From Pseudomonas asplenii (GTDB lineage Bacteria; Pseudomonadota; Gammaproteobacteria; Pseudomonadales; Pseudomonadaceae), in contig NZ_JSYZ01000030.1 of NCBI RefSeq assembly GCF_001293465.1, positions 1 through 64,000 on the forward strand: 64,000 bases of DNA, written 5' to 3'. The translations under genes were made by a program, and so were the position numbers. This document shows, piece by piece, positions 51,404 to 60,952 of this stretch. Positions within the stretch are counted from its first letter, which is position 1, and the number at the start of each line of letters is the position of its first letter. Under the pieces are notes generated by a model. The model saw only the letters and a program-made list of their open reading frames with translations, made no database searches and was not told the DNA's origin.

Positions 51404-52777
51404 ATGAACCGCAGTCTGGCAATAAAATTCGGGGCGATTGCCCTGCTGATGCTGTTGTTGCTGATCCCGTTGATGATGATCGACGGCTTGATCAGCGAGC
51501 GGCAGTACCTGCGTGACGGTGTCCTGGAAGATATCGCCCGCAGTTCCAGCAACAGCCAGTTGATCAGCGGTCCGGTGCTGGTGGTGCCCTATCGCCAGAC
51601 GGTGCGCGAGTGGAAGACCGACGCCAAGGGCAAGCGTACCCAGGAGAGCAAGGAAGTCAGCGGGCGGCTGTACCTGCTGCCGGAGCGTTTCGTCCTCGAT
51701 GGCAAGGTCCAGACCGAGCGCCGTGCGCGCGGGATCTATGAGGCGCGGCTGTTTCACGCCAATAACCATATCAGCGGCACCTTCGTCGTGCCGCCACAGT
51801 TGGGCATCGACGAGGGTTTCGCCGATTACCGCTTCGACGAGCCCTATCTCGCGGTCGGTATCAGCGATATCCGGGGTATCGAGAACGCCCTGACGCTGCA
51901 GTTGGGCGACCGGCAACTGGAGTTCATGCCGGGAACGCAGGTGAGCTGGCTGGGCGATGGTGTGCATGTGAACCTGCCGCGGGTCGACGGTCGGCTGCAG
52001 CAGCGCCTGGACTTCGAGTTCGACCTGGCGCTGCAGGGCACCGGCCAGTTGCAGGTGATTCCGGTGGGCAAGACCAGCAACGTGCACCTGGCCGCCGACT
52101 GGCCGCACCCGAGCTTCATCGGCAACTACCTGCCGACCCAGCGTGAAGTGGGCGAACAGGGCTTCACGGCCAACTGGCAGACCTCGTTCTTCTCCACCAA
52201 CCTGCATGAAGCGATGGGCAATTGTGTGGACACCAACGATTGCGAGGCTTTCAAGTCCCGCAGTTTCGGGGTGAGCCTGATCGATCCGGTGGATCAGTAC
52301 CTGAAGTCCGATCGGGCGATCAAATATGCATTGCTGTTCATCGCCCTGACGTTCGCCGGTTTCTTCCTGTTCGAAGTGCTCAAGCGTTTGGCGGTGCACC
52401 CGATCCAGTACGCCCTGGTGGGCGTGGCGCTGGCACTGTTCTACCTGCTGTTGCTGTCGTTGTCGGAGCACCTGGGGTTCGGCCTGGCGTATCTGGTGTC
52501 GGCGGGGGCCTGTGTCGGTCTGATCGGTTTCTATGCCTGCCACGTGTTGCGCAGCCTGGGGCATGGGCTGGGTTTTGCGCTGGCGCTGGCCGCGCTCTAC
52601 GGCCTGCTGTACGGATTGTTGAGCGCCGAGGACTATGCATTGCTGATGGGCTCGCTGCTGCTGTTCGGCCTGCTCGGCGTGTTCATGGTGCTGACCCGCA
52701 AGCTGGACTGGTACGGGGTTGGTTTGGCGAAGGGGGGCGATGACCTGCCGGTCGCCGGCGAGGTGGCCCATGAGTAG
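51404..52777 (+). CDS. creD: Inner membrane protein CreD
   Basis: 457 residues. One N-terminal helix (AIKFGAIALLMLLLLIPLMMI), large periplasmic region (about 35-300), then about five C-terminal membrane helices (ALLFIALTFAGFFLFEVL onwards). Typical CreD motifs VLVVPYRQTVREW and SFFSTNLHEAM are present. Main CreBC target, with role in envelope stress and beta-lactam response in other species. Confidence 0.92.
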   Translation: MNRSLAIKFGAIALLMLLLLIPLMMIDGLISERQYLRDGVLEDIARSSSNSQLISGPVLVVPYRQTVREWKTDAKGKRTQESKEVSGRLYLLPERFVLDGKVQTERRARGIYEARLFHANNHISGTFVVPPQLGIDEGFADYRFDEPYLAVGISDIRGIENALTLQLGDRQLEFMPGTQVSWLGDGVHVNLPRVDGRLQQRLDFEFDLALQGTGQLQVIPVGKTSNVHLAADWPHPSFIGNYLPTQREVGEQGFTANWQTSFFSTNLHEAMGNCVDTNDCEAFKSRSFGVSLIDPVDQYLKSDRAIKYALLFIALTFAGFFLFEVLKRLAVHPIQYALVGVALALFYLLLLSLSEHLGFGLAYLVSAGACVGLIGFYACHVLRSLGHGLGFALALAALYGLLYGLLSAEDYALLMGSLLLFGLLGVFMVLTRKLDWYGVGLAKGGDDLPVAGEVAHE

Positions 52778-52827
52778 GTCACTGGGGTTGCGCGAGGACC
52801 AGCAGTGGGGGATGGAGTTGGCACGGC

Positions 52828-52905
52828 TTATCCGCGAAGGTGCCCTTGAAATGGCCAAGAGCTTCGCGGCGGTTCGGCGCCCCGAACCGCCGCGAACAGG
52901 CCCTT
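52828..52905. repeat. REP-like element with GCGGCGGTTCGG hairpin
   Basis: GCGGCGGTTCGG and CCGAACCGCCGCG arms (52868-52895) form a strong hairpin; the same element interrupts the REP at 36502. To the left is a TTATCCGCGAAG ... GCTTCGCGG pair. Lies between convergent genes. Confidence 0.7.
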
Positions 52906-52921
52906 GAGCCTCACATGAGGG

Positions 52922-54214
52922 CTACGCCGTGGCGGGAGTGCCGCTCAGCGCCGGTTCATTCGGCGCCGGCTTGAGCGGCCGGGCCACGTTCCACACCAGC
53001 AGCGCGGCGACGATGTCGAAGATTGCCAGCACCACGAACAGTGGGCTGTAGCCGACCTTGGTGACCATGATGCCCAGCAGCATGGTGAACAGTGCCGCGC
53101 CGAAGTAGCCGAACATGCCGCCGACCCCGGTGGCGGTGGCCACTTCGTTCTTGCCGAAGGAGTCGGAGGTGATCGCGTATAACGCGCCCGACAGGGTCTG
53201 GTGGGCAAAGCCGCCGACACAGAGCAGGGCGATGGCGGTGTAGGGGCTCTCCACCAGGCCGATGCAGGCCGGGCCGATCATGCAGCTGCAGCCGAGGAAC
53301 ATCACCATCTTGCGCGAGGTGAACAGGCTGACCTTCAGGTGCTTGTGGAAGAACGGGCTCAGGTAGCCGCCGAGGATACAGCCGAGGTCGGCAGCGAGGA
53401 ACGGCAACCAGGCGAACATCGCGATTTCCTTGATGTTCATGTGCCGTTCGGTCATCAGGTACAGAGGAATCCAGGCGTTGAAGGTCTGCCAGGCCGGTTC
53501 GGAGAGAAAACGCGCGCTGGCGATGGCGAAGAAGTTGCGGCTGATGACGACTTTCTTCCAACTGCCTTTTTTCGTGCCGGTGTCCTTGAAGTGTTCTTCC
53601 TGGCCACTGAGGATGTAGTCGCGCTCGGTGTCGCTCAGGCGCTTCTGGTCCCGCGGGTGCTTGTACAGCCACAGCCAGGTCAGGCTCCAGACGATGCCCA
53701 GGGCGCCGACGATGATGAACGCCAGTTGCCAGCCGCTTTGCAGGATCGCCCAGACCACCAGCGGCGGTGCCAGCAGTGCACCGAAGGACGAGCCGATGTT
53801 GAACCAGCCGATGGCGACGGAGCGCTCCTTGGCCGGGAACCACTCGGTGGTGGTCTTGACCGCCGCCGGCAGGCCGGCGGCCTCGGTAACGCCGAGCAGC
53901 CCGCGCACGAACGCCAGGCCCTGCCAGCCGCTGGCCAGGGCCGCCGCCGCGCAGGCCAGGGACCAGGCGATAGCGAAAATCGCGAAGCCCAGCTTGGTAC
54001 CGATGGCGTCGACGATGTAGCCGGCGATCGGCTGCATCAGCGCATAGCCGATCTGCCAGGCGACGACGATATGCGAGTACTGCTCGGTGGAAACGCTCAT
54101 CTCGCTCATCAGCGTCGGTGCGGCCACCGACAGCGTGTTGCGAGCCAGGTAGTTGACCATCAGGCCACAGGTGACCAGGCCGATCATCCACCAGCGGATG
54201 CCTTTGATTTTCAT
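52922..54214 (-). CDS. MFS transporter, ExuT-like anion:cation symporter family
   Basis: 430-residue transporter with 12 predicted helices. N-terminal MKIKGIRWWMIGLVTCGLMVNYLARNTLSVAAP is typical of hexuronate/glucarate-type ACS transporters, and the loop GRLFDRFG-like position has DAIGTKLG. Solo gene, no catabolic neighbours, so the substrate (hexuronate, glucarate or similar) is not shown. The start MKIKGIR is chosen over the longer frame. Terminator-like inverted repeats flank the gene. Confidence 0.82.
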   Translation of the reverse strand: MKIKGIRWWMIGLVTCGLMVNYLARNTLSVAAPTLMSEMSVSTEQYSHIVVAWQIGYALMQPIAGYIVDAIGTKLGFAIFAIAWSLACAAAALASGWQGLAFVRGLLGVTEAAGLPAAVKTTTEWFPAKERSVAIGWFNIGSSFGALLAPPLVVWAILQSGWQLAFIIVGALGIVWSLTWLWLYKHPRDQKRLSDTERDYILSGQEEHFKDTGTKKGSWKKVVISRNFFAIASARFLSEPAWQTFNAWIPLYLMTERHMNIKEIAMFAWLPFLAADLGCILGGYLSPFFHKHLKVSLFTSRKMVMFLGCSCMIGPACIGLVESPYTAIALLCVGGFAHQTLSGALYAITSDSFGKNEVATATGVGGMFGYFGAALFTMLLGIMVTKVGYSPLFVVLAIFDIVAALLVWNVARPLKPAPNEPALSGTPATA

Positions 54215-54546
54215 CACTTCACCCTTGTTGTTTTTGGAGTCGAGGGAGTGCGCAGCGCCCCGCGTTCGAACGGCAAGCCGGTTCACGAGGGGCATCAGGA
54301 GGGCGGCGAATGGGCCGGGTGTGCAAGGCGCAGGGGCCTGCCGAGGAAGCCATGAGTCCGATCATTTGCGTTGACACTCTTTGAATTATTTTTATTGGAG
54401 CGAATTTGTTTCGTTGTATGTCGTCGTATGACTTGTGCCTTTATAAGGACTGTCGAGAGCGGATGTCAATTGGGATTTCAATAAAAAAGCGCCTCTTGGG
54501 GTTTTTGACCCGTGGGCGCTTCTGATGTTGTCGTATGACTCGGCGG
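54215..54546. other. Intergenic region upstream of the MFS gene
   Basis: 332 bp. It holds the presumed promoter of the transporter gene (AT-rich stretch about 54370-54440) and the terminator at 54480-54521. No gene seen. Confidence 0.4.
54480..54521 (-). terminator. Terminator of the fox-like operon
   Basis: Read on the minus strand, AAGCGCC and GGCGCTT arms with an inner GTCAAAAACCCC region, followed by a TTTTTTAT run. It follows the small membrane protein gene. Confidence 0.85.
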
Positions 54547-54726
54547 TCAGCGGCGTCGCAGCAGAGCCTGGATGCCGATGAGGGTTGGCACGCCCAGGCC
54601 CAGCCAGCTCAGCGTGTCCCACAGGCCGTCGCCGAGCAGGGCGGTGAACAGGCCGGCGGCCGTGAGCACGGCGATCAGCAGCGGGATGGCGAAGACCTTC
54701 CAGAAACTCGACACTCGCGGTTTCAT
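54547..54726 (-). CDS. 59-residue membrane protein of the siderophore operon
   Basis: Two predicted helices (VFAIPLLIAVLTAAGLFTALL and LSWLGLGVPTLIGIQALL). Its ATG overlaps the stop of the PepSY gene (ATGA), so it is part of that operon. Often found next to PepSY iron-uptake proteins in pseudomonads. Function unknown, maybe a partner of the reductase. Confidence 0.75.
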   Translation of the reverse strand: MKPRVSSFWKVFAIPLLIAVLTAAGLFTALLGDGLWDTLSWLGLGVPTLIGIQALLRRR

Positions 54727-55847
54727 CGGCTGGTCTCCGTCGTCACGGTGGCCCTGGCGTGGCGGCGGACCCACCACAGGTACAGGCCGCTGCCGAGCAC
54801 GATGATGGTCAGCACGTCGAGCAGGGCCCAGAGGATCTTCATCGGCAGGCCGCCGTAGTCGCCGAAGTGCAGCGGCTGCGACATGCCCATCGCGTCCATG
54901 TACCAGGGCCTTTCGGCCACTGCGGTGACCTGCAGGTTGCTGGCGTCGATCAGCACCGGCGTCAGCAGGTGCGAGGTCAGGTGGCTGGCGCCCTTCATGA
55001 ACACCGCGTAGTGGTGTTCGCTGGAGAAGCGTGTGCCGGGGAAGGCGATGAAGTCCGGTTGCATGCCGGGCGCGGCCTGTTCGGCAATCTTCAGCAGCTC
55101 GCTGGCCGGTGCGCGGAGGGTCAGTGGCGGGGCGTTGCGGTAGGGCTCGACCATGGCGGCGAGGCTTTCGTTGCGCCAGGCGTCGATGATCAGGTCGGCG
55201 CAGGCGCTGATCACACCGGTGATGCCGACCACCAGGCACCAGGTCAGCGTGACGATGCCGATCAGGTTGTGCAGGTCGAGCCAGCGCAGGCGCGTGGACT
55301 TGTCCTGGCGCACGCTGGCGAACTTCAGGCGGCGCATGAACGGCAGGTACAGCACCGTGCCGGAGACCAGGGCCAGCACGAACAGCACGCCCATGAACGC
55401 CAGCAGCAGTTTGCCGGGCAGGCCGGCGAACATGTCCACGTGCAGGCGCAGCAGGAACAGCGTCAGCCCGCCGTTCGCCGCCGGTGTTTCCAGCGCCTCG
55501 CCGGTGCGGGCGTCGAGCAGGAAGGAATGGGACGAGTTGGGTTCGGTGCCGGCGGTGGCGGCCATGATCGCGATCACCCCGTTCGGGTCATCGTCGTCCC
55601 AGGCCAGGTACTGCAGGGCTTCGCCTGGGCGATGGGCCTGGGCGGCCTGGACCAGTTGCTCCAGGTTCAGCCGTGGAGTGTCGGCGGGCATCTGCCGCAG
55701 CTCGGGTTCGTTGCCCAGCAGATGATCGATTTCATGGTGGAAGACCAGCGGCAGCCCGGTCAGCGCCAGCATCAGCAGGAACAGGGTGCAGATCAGGCTG
55801 GTCCAGGTGTGGATGAAGGACCAGCGGCGGATGGTTTGGCTTTTCAT
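54723..55847 (-). CDS. PepSY-type inner membrane ferrisiderophore reductase, FoxB-like
   Basis: 374-residue membrane protein with four helices and two PepSY-type loops, starting MKSQTIRRWSFIHTWTSLICTLFLLMLALTG (helix 1) and LRWLDLHNLIGIVTLTWCLVVGITG. Histidines in these helices (HTWTSL, HHEIDHLL, LHNLIG) could bind heme. Located after a siderophore receptor as foxB is after foxA; expected to reduce ferric siderophore in the periplasm. Confidence 0.8.
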   Translation of the reverse strand: MKSQTIRRWSFIHTWTSLICTLFLLMLALTGLPLVFHHEIDHLLGNEPELRQMPADTPRLNLEQLVQAAQAHRPGEALQYLAWDDDDPNGVIAIMAATAGTEPNSSHSFLLDARTGEALETPAANGGLTLFLLRLHVDMFAGLPGKLLLAFMGVLFVLALVSGTVLYLPFMRRLKFASVRQDKSTRLRWLDLHNLIGIVTLTWCLVVGITGVISACADLIIDAWRNESLAAMVEPYRNAPPLTLRAPASELLKIAEQAAPGMQPDFIAFPGTRFSSEHHYAVFMKGASHLTSHLLTPVLIDASNLQVTAVAERPWYMDAMGMSQPLHFGDYGGLPMKILWALLDVLTIIVLGSGLYLWWVRRHARATVTTETSR

Positions 55848-55908
55848 GGCTTTCCCAAATGCGAAAGGGTCACGGTTGCCCGTGACCCTTGTTTCAACGC
55901 CTGGCGGT

Positions 55909-58338
55909 TTACCACTTGTAATTCACGCTGGCGACCACACTGCGCTGGTCGCCGTAGTAGCAGTAGTAGCTGTCGCAGGTGGACAGGTATTCCTTGTCGA
56001 ACAGGTTGGTGGCCTTGACCGCCACGGTGGCGCCCTTGAGGGCGTTGTCCACGCGGCCCAGGTCGTAATGGACCGAGGCGTCGAACACCGTGTAGGCGTC
56101 GGCCTTGCCCAGCCAGGTGTTGGCCTGGTCGCCATAGGTGTTGCCGGTGTAGCGGGCGCCGGCGCCAATGCCGAAGCCGTCGAGCAGGCCGCTGTGCCAG
56201 GTGTAGTCGGTCCACAGCGAGGCCTGCTGCTCGGGCATCCGTTGCAGGCGGTTGCCCTTGTAGAGGCCTTTCTGTACTTCGGACTTGGACAGGGTGTAGC
56301 TGGCGATCAGCTTGAGGTTCTCGGTCACGTCGGAGGTCGCTTCCAGTTCCAGACCCTTGACCTTCACTTCGCCGGTCTGGCTGGTGACCGAGACATTCCC
56401 GACCATGTCGGTGACCTGGACGTTTTTCTGGGTCAGGTCGTAGACCGCGGCGGTGAGCAGGGTGTTGCTGCCTGGCGGCTGGTATTTCACGCCCAGTTCC
56501 CATTGCTTGCCTTCGGTCGGCTTGAAGGTTTCGGTGGGCGAAGCGCTGGCGTTGCTGGCCGGCTGGAACGACTCGGCGTACGACAGGTAGGGCACCACGC
56601 CCGAGTCGAACACGTAGCTGATTGCCGCGTTGCCGGTGAAAGCCTTGTCACGCTGGGTGTTGGTGACGTCGTTCTTGTTGAAGTAGGTGGTGCCGCTGTG
56701 GACCCAGTCCTCACGACCGCCGAGGGTCAGGCGCCATTGGTCCAGGGCCATCTGGTCCTGGATGTACAGGCCGGTCTGGTTGGTTTTCTGGTTGTAGTCG
56801 TAGTAGGCGGTGGAACGTGCCGGACGGGTGATCGCCAACCCGTAGGTCGGGTTGTTCACGTTGATACCGGGCGCGCTGCCGAAGATCGAGGTGTAGGTGG
56901 TATCGCTGCGCTGGTGGTCCAGGCCGAGCAGCAGGGTGTGGGCGATGTCGCCGGTGTTGAAATTGCCCTGCAGGTTGTTGTCGACGGCGATCTGGCCGAT
57001 GTTTTCGTCGGTGCTGGTGGTGGTGCGCGAAGACAGGTTGCCCTGGTCATCCACCAGCCCATAGGGATAGGAAGTGGGTGTGATGGCCTGGAAGTGCAAC
57101 TCGGACTTGGTATAACGCAGGTTCTGGCGGAACTGCCAGGTGTCGTTGAAGCGGTGCTCGAAGGCGTAGCCCAGCGAGTAGTACGTGCGGTCGTAGTATT
57201 CCCAGTTCGGGTCGCCGAGGTTCTTGTCGCGGGAGATGTCGCCAAATGGCATCTTGATCTTGGTGCCCTGGATCGGCCGGAACTGGCTGGTCATCCCGGT
57301 ATCGTCGCGGGTGAACTGCGACAGCAGGGTCAGCCGGGTGTCGGGGTCGATGTTCCAGGTCAGGCTGGGGGCGATGTTGTAGCGCTTGTCGTCGATCTTT
57401 TCGATCTGGGTACCGCCGTCGCGCACCACGCCGCTGAGGTTGTAGAGGAACTGGCCGTTGTCATCGATCTTGCCGGTGCTGGCGAAGTTGATCTGGCGAT
57501 GGTTATCGGTGCCGTACTGCACTTCGATTTCATGGCTGGCTTCGGCGCTGGGTCGACGGCTGACCATGTCGATCAGGCCGCCTGGCGGGGTCTGGCCGTA
57601 GACCGAGGAGGCCGGGCCGCGCAGCAGGGCGACGCGATCGAGGTTCCAGGTTTCCATCTTCGGGTTGGCATACACGCCCTTGGGCAGGGGCAGACCATCG
57701 AGGAACTGGGTCGGTTCGAAACCGCGCACCAGCAGCCAGTCGGCGCGGCTGTCGCTGCCGAAGCTGCTGGCGACGATACCCGGCATGTAGCGTACGGCGT
57801 CGTCGAGGTTCTGCACGTTGCGCTGTTTCATCTGCTCGCGGGTCGCCACGGAGATCGAGCGTGGCGCCTCGACCAGCGCGGTGTCGGTCTTGGTGCCGGC
57901 TGCGGTGCGGGTGGCCACGTAGCCCTCGACCGGGCCCCAGGCGCTTTCTCCAGTGCCCTGGCCGGTGATATTGGTTTCCGGCAGGGCCAGCGCGCCAGTG
58001 GTGACAGGGACCAGGGTATAGGTCCCGGCACTGCTCTGCACCAGTTGCAGGCCGGTGCCGTTCAATGCGGTGTACAGGGCGCCGAGGGTGTCGAACTGGC
58101 CCTGGACCGGTGCCGAGGTCTTGCCGGCGGCCAGGGCCGGGTCAAGGCTCAGCGCCACGCCCGCCTGGCTGGCGATCTGGCTCAGCACGGCGCCCAATGG
58201 GCCGGCCGGCAGGTTGTAGGCGCGCACGCTGGAGGCCTGTTCGGCGGCGATCAGCGTCGGGCTGAGCAGCGGCGTGCCGAGAGCGATGGCGGCGGCCAGG
58301 AGACTGGGGCGGAGCAGGGTATCGAGCGTGCGGGACAT
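55909..58338 (-). CDS. TonB-dependent siderophore receptor with STN domain, FoxA-like
   Basis: 809-residue outer-membrane transducer. Signal peptide (1 to about 33), STN signalling domain (about 38-115, VRAYNLPAGPLGAVLSQIASQ), plug (about 150-265) and beta-barrel to the C-terminal NYKW. The C-terminal CDSYYCYYGDQRSV is common in hydroxamate-siderophore receptors. It is served by FecR/FecI-like partners upstream. Order sigma-anti-sigma-receptor-PepSY matches foxI-foxR-foxA-foxB; ligand (ferrioxamine or another xenosiderophore) is inference. Confidence 0.85.
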   Translation of the reverse strand: MSRTLDTLLRPSLLAAAIALGTPLLSPTLIAAEQASSVRAYNLPAGPLGAVLSQIASQAGVALSLDPALAAGKTSAPVQGQFDTLGALYTALNGTGLQLVQSSAGTYTLVPVTTGALALPETNITGQGTGESAWGPVEGYVATRTAAGTKTDTALVEAPRSISVATREQMKQRNVQNLDDAVRYMPGIVASSFGSDSRADWLLVRGFEPTQFLDGLPLPKGVYANPKMETWNLDRVALLRGPASSVYGQTPPGGLIDMVSRRPSAEASHEIEVQYGTDNHRQINFASTGKIDDNGQFLYNLSGVVRDGGTQIEKIDDKRYNIAPSLTWNIDPDTRLTLLSQFTRDDTGMTSQFRPIQGTKIKMPFGDISRDKNLGDPNWEYYDRTYYSLGYAFEHRFNDTWQFRQNLRYTKSELHFQAITPTSYPYGLVDDQGNLSSRTTTSTDENIGQIAVDNNLQGNFNTGDIAHTLLLGLDHQRSDTTYTSIFGSAPGINVNNPTYGLAITRPARSTAYYDYNQKTNQTGLYIQDQMALDQWRLTLGGREDWVHSGTTYFNKNDVTNTQRDKAFTGNAAISYVFDSGVVPYLSYAESFQPASNASASPTETFKPTEGKQWELGVKYQPPGSNTLLTAAVYDLTQKNVQVTDMVGNVSVTSQTGEVKVKGLELEATSDVTENLKLIASYTLSKSEVQKGLYKGNRLQRMPEQQASLWTDYTWHSGLLDGFGIGAGARYTGNTYGDQANTWLGKADAYTVFDASVHYDLGRVDNALKGATVAVKATNLFDKEYLSTCDSYYCYYGDQRSVVASVNYKW

Positions 58339-58503
58339 GGGCGGATTCCTGAATGGAAATGTTTCTCACTGCCTATGGGCCGGACGAGATTCGAAAAGTG
58401 ATAGGGCTGATTGAAAATAATTTAGATTCACGTCGGCGCTCAGGATGAACACTGTCCTCCCGTGGGGACAGGTGCGGGGCATTCCGTGGCCGGTGAGGGG
58501 GAT

Positions 58504-58527
58504 GATCGTTCCCGGATGGGAACGATC
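58504..58527. repeat. GATCGTTCCC inverted repeat upstream of receptor gene
   Basis: GATCGTTCCC and GGGAACGATC perfect arms with a four-base loop between the anti-sigma gene and the receptor gene; a minimal form of the 22738 element. Confidence 0.75.
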
Positions 58528-58539
58528 AGGTGTCTGCAT

Positions 58540-59520
58540 TCAGGGCTTGGGATCGGCCTTGGCCTGCACCGTCACCCACCACTGCGTGTGTCGCTCGATC
58601 TGCACCGGCAGGGTCGGCAGCAGCGCGGTCAGCGCCAGGTCGGTGTCGTGCAGCGGGAAGCTGCCGGTGATCCGCAGGTCGGCGACTTTCGGGTCGACGC
58701 CAAGGTGGCCGCGGCGGTAGCGGCCCAGTTCGTCGAGCATGTCCGCCAGGCGCACGTTGTCCACCACCAGCATGCCGCGGGTCCAGGCGTCGGCGCCGGG
58801 GGCCAGGGTTTGCAGCGGGCCCAGGCGGTCGTGCTGCATCAGCACCTGCTGGCCTTCACGGAGGATCTGCTCGTCAGGCTGCGATTCGGGGCGGGCGGCC
58901 ACTGCCGATTGCAGGACGCTCAGGCGCGTGCCACGGTCTTCGCGCTTGACCAGGAAGCGCGTGCCCAGAGCGCGCATGCGCCCGTCGGCGGTCTCGACGA
59001 TGAACGGACGGGCATCGCCATGGCCGGTCTCGATGAGGATTTCGCCGTCACGCAGCACGACCCGGCGGGTCTTCTCGTCGAAACGCACGTCCAGCGCACT
59101 GTGGGTGTTGAGCTGGATGACAGTGCCATCGGCGAGGTGCAGGGTGCGCTGCTCGCCGGTGGCGGTGCGCTGGTCGGCCAGCCAGTAGTCGATCGGCAGG
59201 AAGCGGTTGCCCAGCAGCAGGGCCAGGCCGCAGGCCAGCGCCACGCTGGCCAGGCCGCTGCCGAGCTTGCGCATCCGCCGGTGCGCACCGTCACGGGATT
59301 TCAGCAGGGCGCTGCGGGCCGGCGCGCTGGTGCCGCTGAAACGCTGGTCGAGCATGCCCAACTGGCTCCAGGCCCGGGCGTGTTCCTCGTCGGCCGCGTG
59401 CCATTTCTCGAACTCGGCCTGTTCCACGGCACTGTGGCCGCTGCCCTCCAGGCACAGTTGCCAGGCAATGGCGGCATCGAGAACGCGGGCCGATACCGGT
59501 TTGTGACTGAACGGTTTCAT
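58540..59520 (-). CDS. FecR-family anti-sigma/sigma regulator
   Basis: 326-residue inner-membrane regulator. Cytoplasmic DUF4880-like N-terminus (about 1-80), one membrane helix (LASVALACGLALLLGN) and a periplasmic FecR domain (about 115-210, TATGEQRTLHLADGTVIQLNTHSALDV). Overlaps the sigma factor gene by four bases (ATGA), meaning coupled translation. Would relay the receptor's signal through its periplasmic domain to the sigma factor. Confidence 0.88.
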   Translation of the reverse strand: MKPFSHKPVSARVLDAAIAWQLCLEGSGHSAVEQAEFEKWHAADEEHARAWSQLGMLDQRFSGTSAPARSALLKSRDGAHRRMRKLGSGLASVALACGLALLLGNRFLPIDYWLADQRTATGEQRTLHLADGTVIQLNTHSALDVRFDEKTRRVVLRDGEILIETGHGDARPFIVETADGRMRALGTRFLVKREDRGTRLSVLQSAVAARPESQPDEQILREGQQVLMQHDRLGPLQTLAPGADAWTRGMLVVDNVRLADMLDELGRYRRGHLGVDPKVADLRITGSFPLHDTDLALTALLPTLPVQIERHTQWWVTVQAKADPKP

Positions 59521-60035
59521 GTCGGCTCGCCATACAGTGCGATGTAGCACTGACGAATGCCCTGGGCCAGGTACTGGCGTACGCGGGGCACCGAGACGCC
59601 GAGTTTTTCTGCAATTTCGGCGTGGCCCAGGCCGTCGAGGCGGTTGTAGAGGAAGGCTGCGCGGGCCTTGCTCGACAGCTTGCCGAGCATCTGGTCGATG
59701 GCCTTGAGGTCCTCGAGGATCGACTGCTGTTCTTCCAGGGACGGCTGTTCGTGCTCCGGCAGCAGCATCAGTTCGTTGAGGTAGGCCTGTTCCAGGTCCG
59801 CCCGGCGGAAATGGTCGAACAGCAGGCCCTTGGCAATCGCCACCAGGAACGCCTTGGGTTCGCGGGGAGCCCTGAGTTCGTCCCGTCCGAGCAGGCGCAC
59901 GAAAGTGTCCTGGCTCAGGTCCTCGGCGCGTTGCGGGCAGGCAATGTTGCGCCGCAGCCATGCCAGCAGCCAGCTGCGATGGTCGCGATACAAGGCGCCA
60001 ACAAGCTCGTGGTGCGGGCTTCGGACTGACGACAC
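59517..60035 (-). CDS. ECF sigma factor, FecI/FoxI-like
   Basis: 172 residues. Region 2 (about 10-85, YRDHRSWLLAWLRRN, AEDLSQDTFVRLLG) and region 4 (about 120-165, LDGLGHAEIAEKLGVSVPRVRQYLAQGIRQCY). Iron-starvation type. Controlled by the FecR-like protein and probably by Fur at the site upstream. Targets should include the receptor gene at 55909. Confidence 0.88.
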   Translation of the reverse strand: MSSVRSPHHELVGALYRDHRSWLLAWLRRNIACPQRAEDLSQDTFVRLLGRDELRAPREPKAFLVAIAKGLLFDHFRRADLEQAYLNELMLLPEHEQPSLEEQQSILEDLKAIDQMLGKLSSKARAAFLYNRLDGLGHAEIAEKLGVSVPRVRQYLAQGIRQCYIALYGEPT

Positions 60036-60056
60036 GGGATTACCGACAGGAAGTTT

Positions 60057-60078
60057 AAATTAACGAGAATTATTCGCG
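60057..60078 (-). promoter_or_regulatory. Probable Fur box upstream of the ECF sigma gene
   Basis: On the minus strand, GAATAATTCTCGTTAATTT resembles the Fur target seen in fecI-type promoters. It lies about 20-40 bp before the sigma factor ATG. Confidence 0.5.
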
Positions 60079-60244
60079 ATTGTGTCAGGGTGCCGGGAAA
60101 GGTGCAATGGCTGCTGGTCGGATTGCCATCATCCGGGTGTGGTCGTCAGAGCCGGCCTCTTCGCCGATGGAGCCGGCTCCCACAGTGCCACCGTCGCTCG
60201 CAGGATTAATGCACTGCGTGAAAAGAAGAATACGCCGCGTCGCG

Positions 60245-60952
60245 TCAGAAGGACGGTGCCTGCTGCCGTCGCTTCCACTGGCCCAGCCGCTGTTGCAGGG
60301 CCAGCGGACTGTCCAGTTGCTGCCGCCGTGCTCGGCTGAACAGGATCAGCGCCAGCTCGGCGGTGGCCAGGGCATCGGCGCTGGCGTGGTGGCGCTCCTC
60401 GACCTGCAACTGGAAGTGGCCGATCCAGTCGTCCAGCCCGGCCTCCCGGAAGTGCGCCTGGGGGCACAGCAGCGGGGCCAGGTCGGCGATATCAAGGAAC
60501 GGGTGCTGCAGGCGATAGCCCAGGCTTTCCTTCAGTGCGCGGCAAAGCATGTGCTGGTCGAAGGGGGCATGGAACGCCAGCAGCGGACTGTCACCCACGA
60601 ACGCCATGAAATCCAGCAGTGCCTCGACCGGGTCGCTGCCGGCCGCCAGTGCGCTGGGTCCCAGGCCGTGGATCAGCACACTGGGGCTGACGGTCCGCTC
60701 GGTGCGTTGCAAGGTCCGTTCGAACGACTGGCCCAGGTCGATGGCGCCATCCTCGATCGCCACCGCGCCAATCGAGATCACCTGGTCGCGGTTCAGGTTG
60801 AGCCCGGTGGTTTCCAGGTCGACCACGACCCAGCGTTGTTCACGCAGCGAGCATTCGCCCAGCGGTGCCGCCGCCGAGAGCCGTTGCAGGCGCTCCTGTT
60901 GCCCGGCATCGAGCTGTGGCGCGTTGGCCCTGAACCAGGAGAACAGGCTCAT
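60245..60952 (-). CDS. DnaQ-like 3'-5' exonuclease
   Basis: 235-residue DEDDh exonuclease of the epsilon/PolC type. Exo I VVVDLETTGLNLNRDQVISIGAVAIEDGAI, Exo II LAFHAPFDQHML, Exo III HHASADALATAELAL. Not the replicative epsilon (dnaQ) because it lacks the C-terminal alpha-binding part and sits with the DUF294 gene, a conserved pairing in pseudomonads. Overlaps the upstream gene by four bases. Confidence 0.87.
   Translation of the reverse strand: MSLFSWFRANAPQLDAGQQERLQRLSAAAPLGECSLREQRWVVVDLETTGLNLNRDQVISIGAVAIEDGAIDLGQSFERTLQRTERTVSPSVLIHGLGPSALAAGSDPVEALLDFMAFVGDSPLLAFHAPFDQHMLCRALKESLGYRLQHPFLDIADLAPLLCPQAHFREAGLDDWIGHFQLQVEERHHASADALATAELALILFSRARRQQLDSPLALQQRLGQWKRRQQAPSF

Noticed and set aside
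49877..52858. 993-residue minus-strand open frame opposite creC-creD
   Set aside because: Gln/His-rich antisense frame with no motif; creC and creD are clear.
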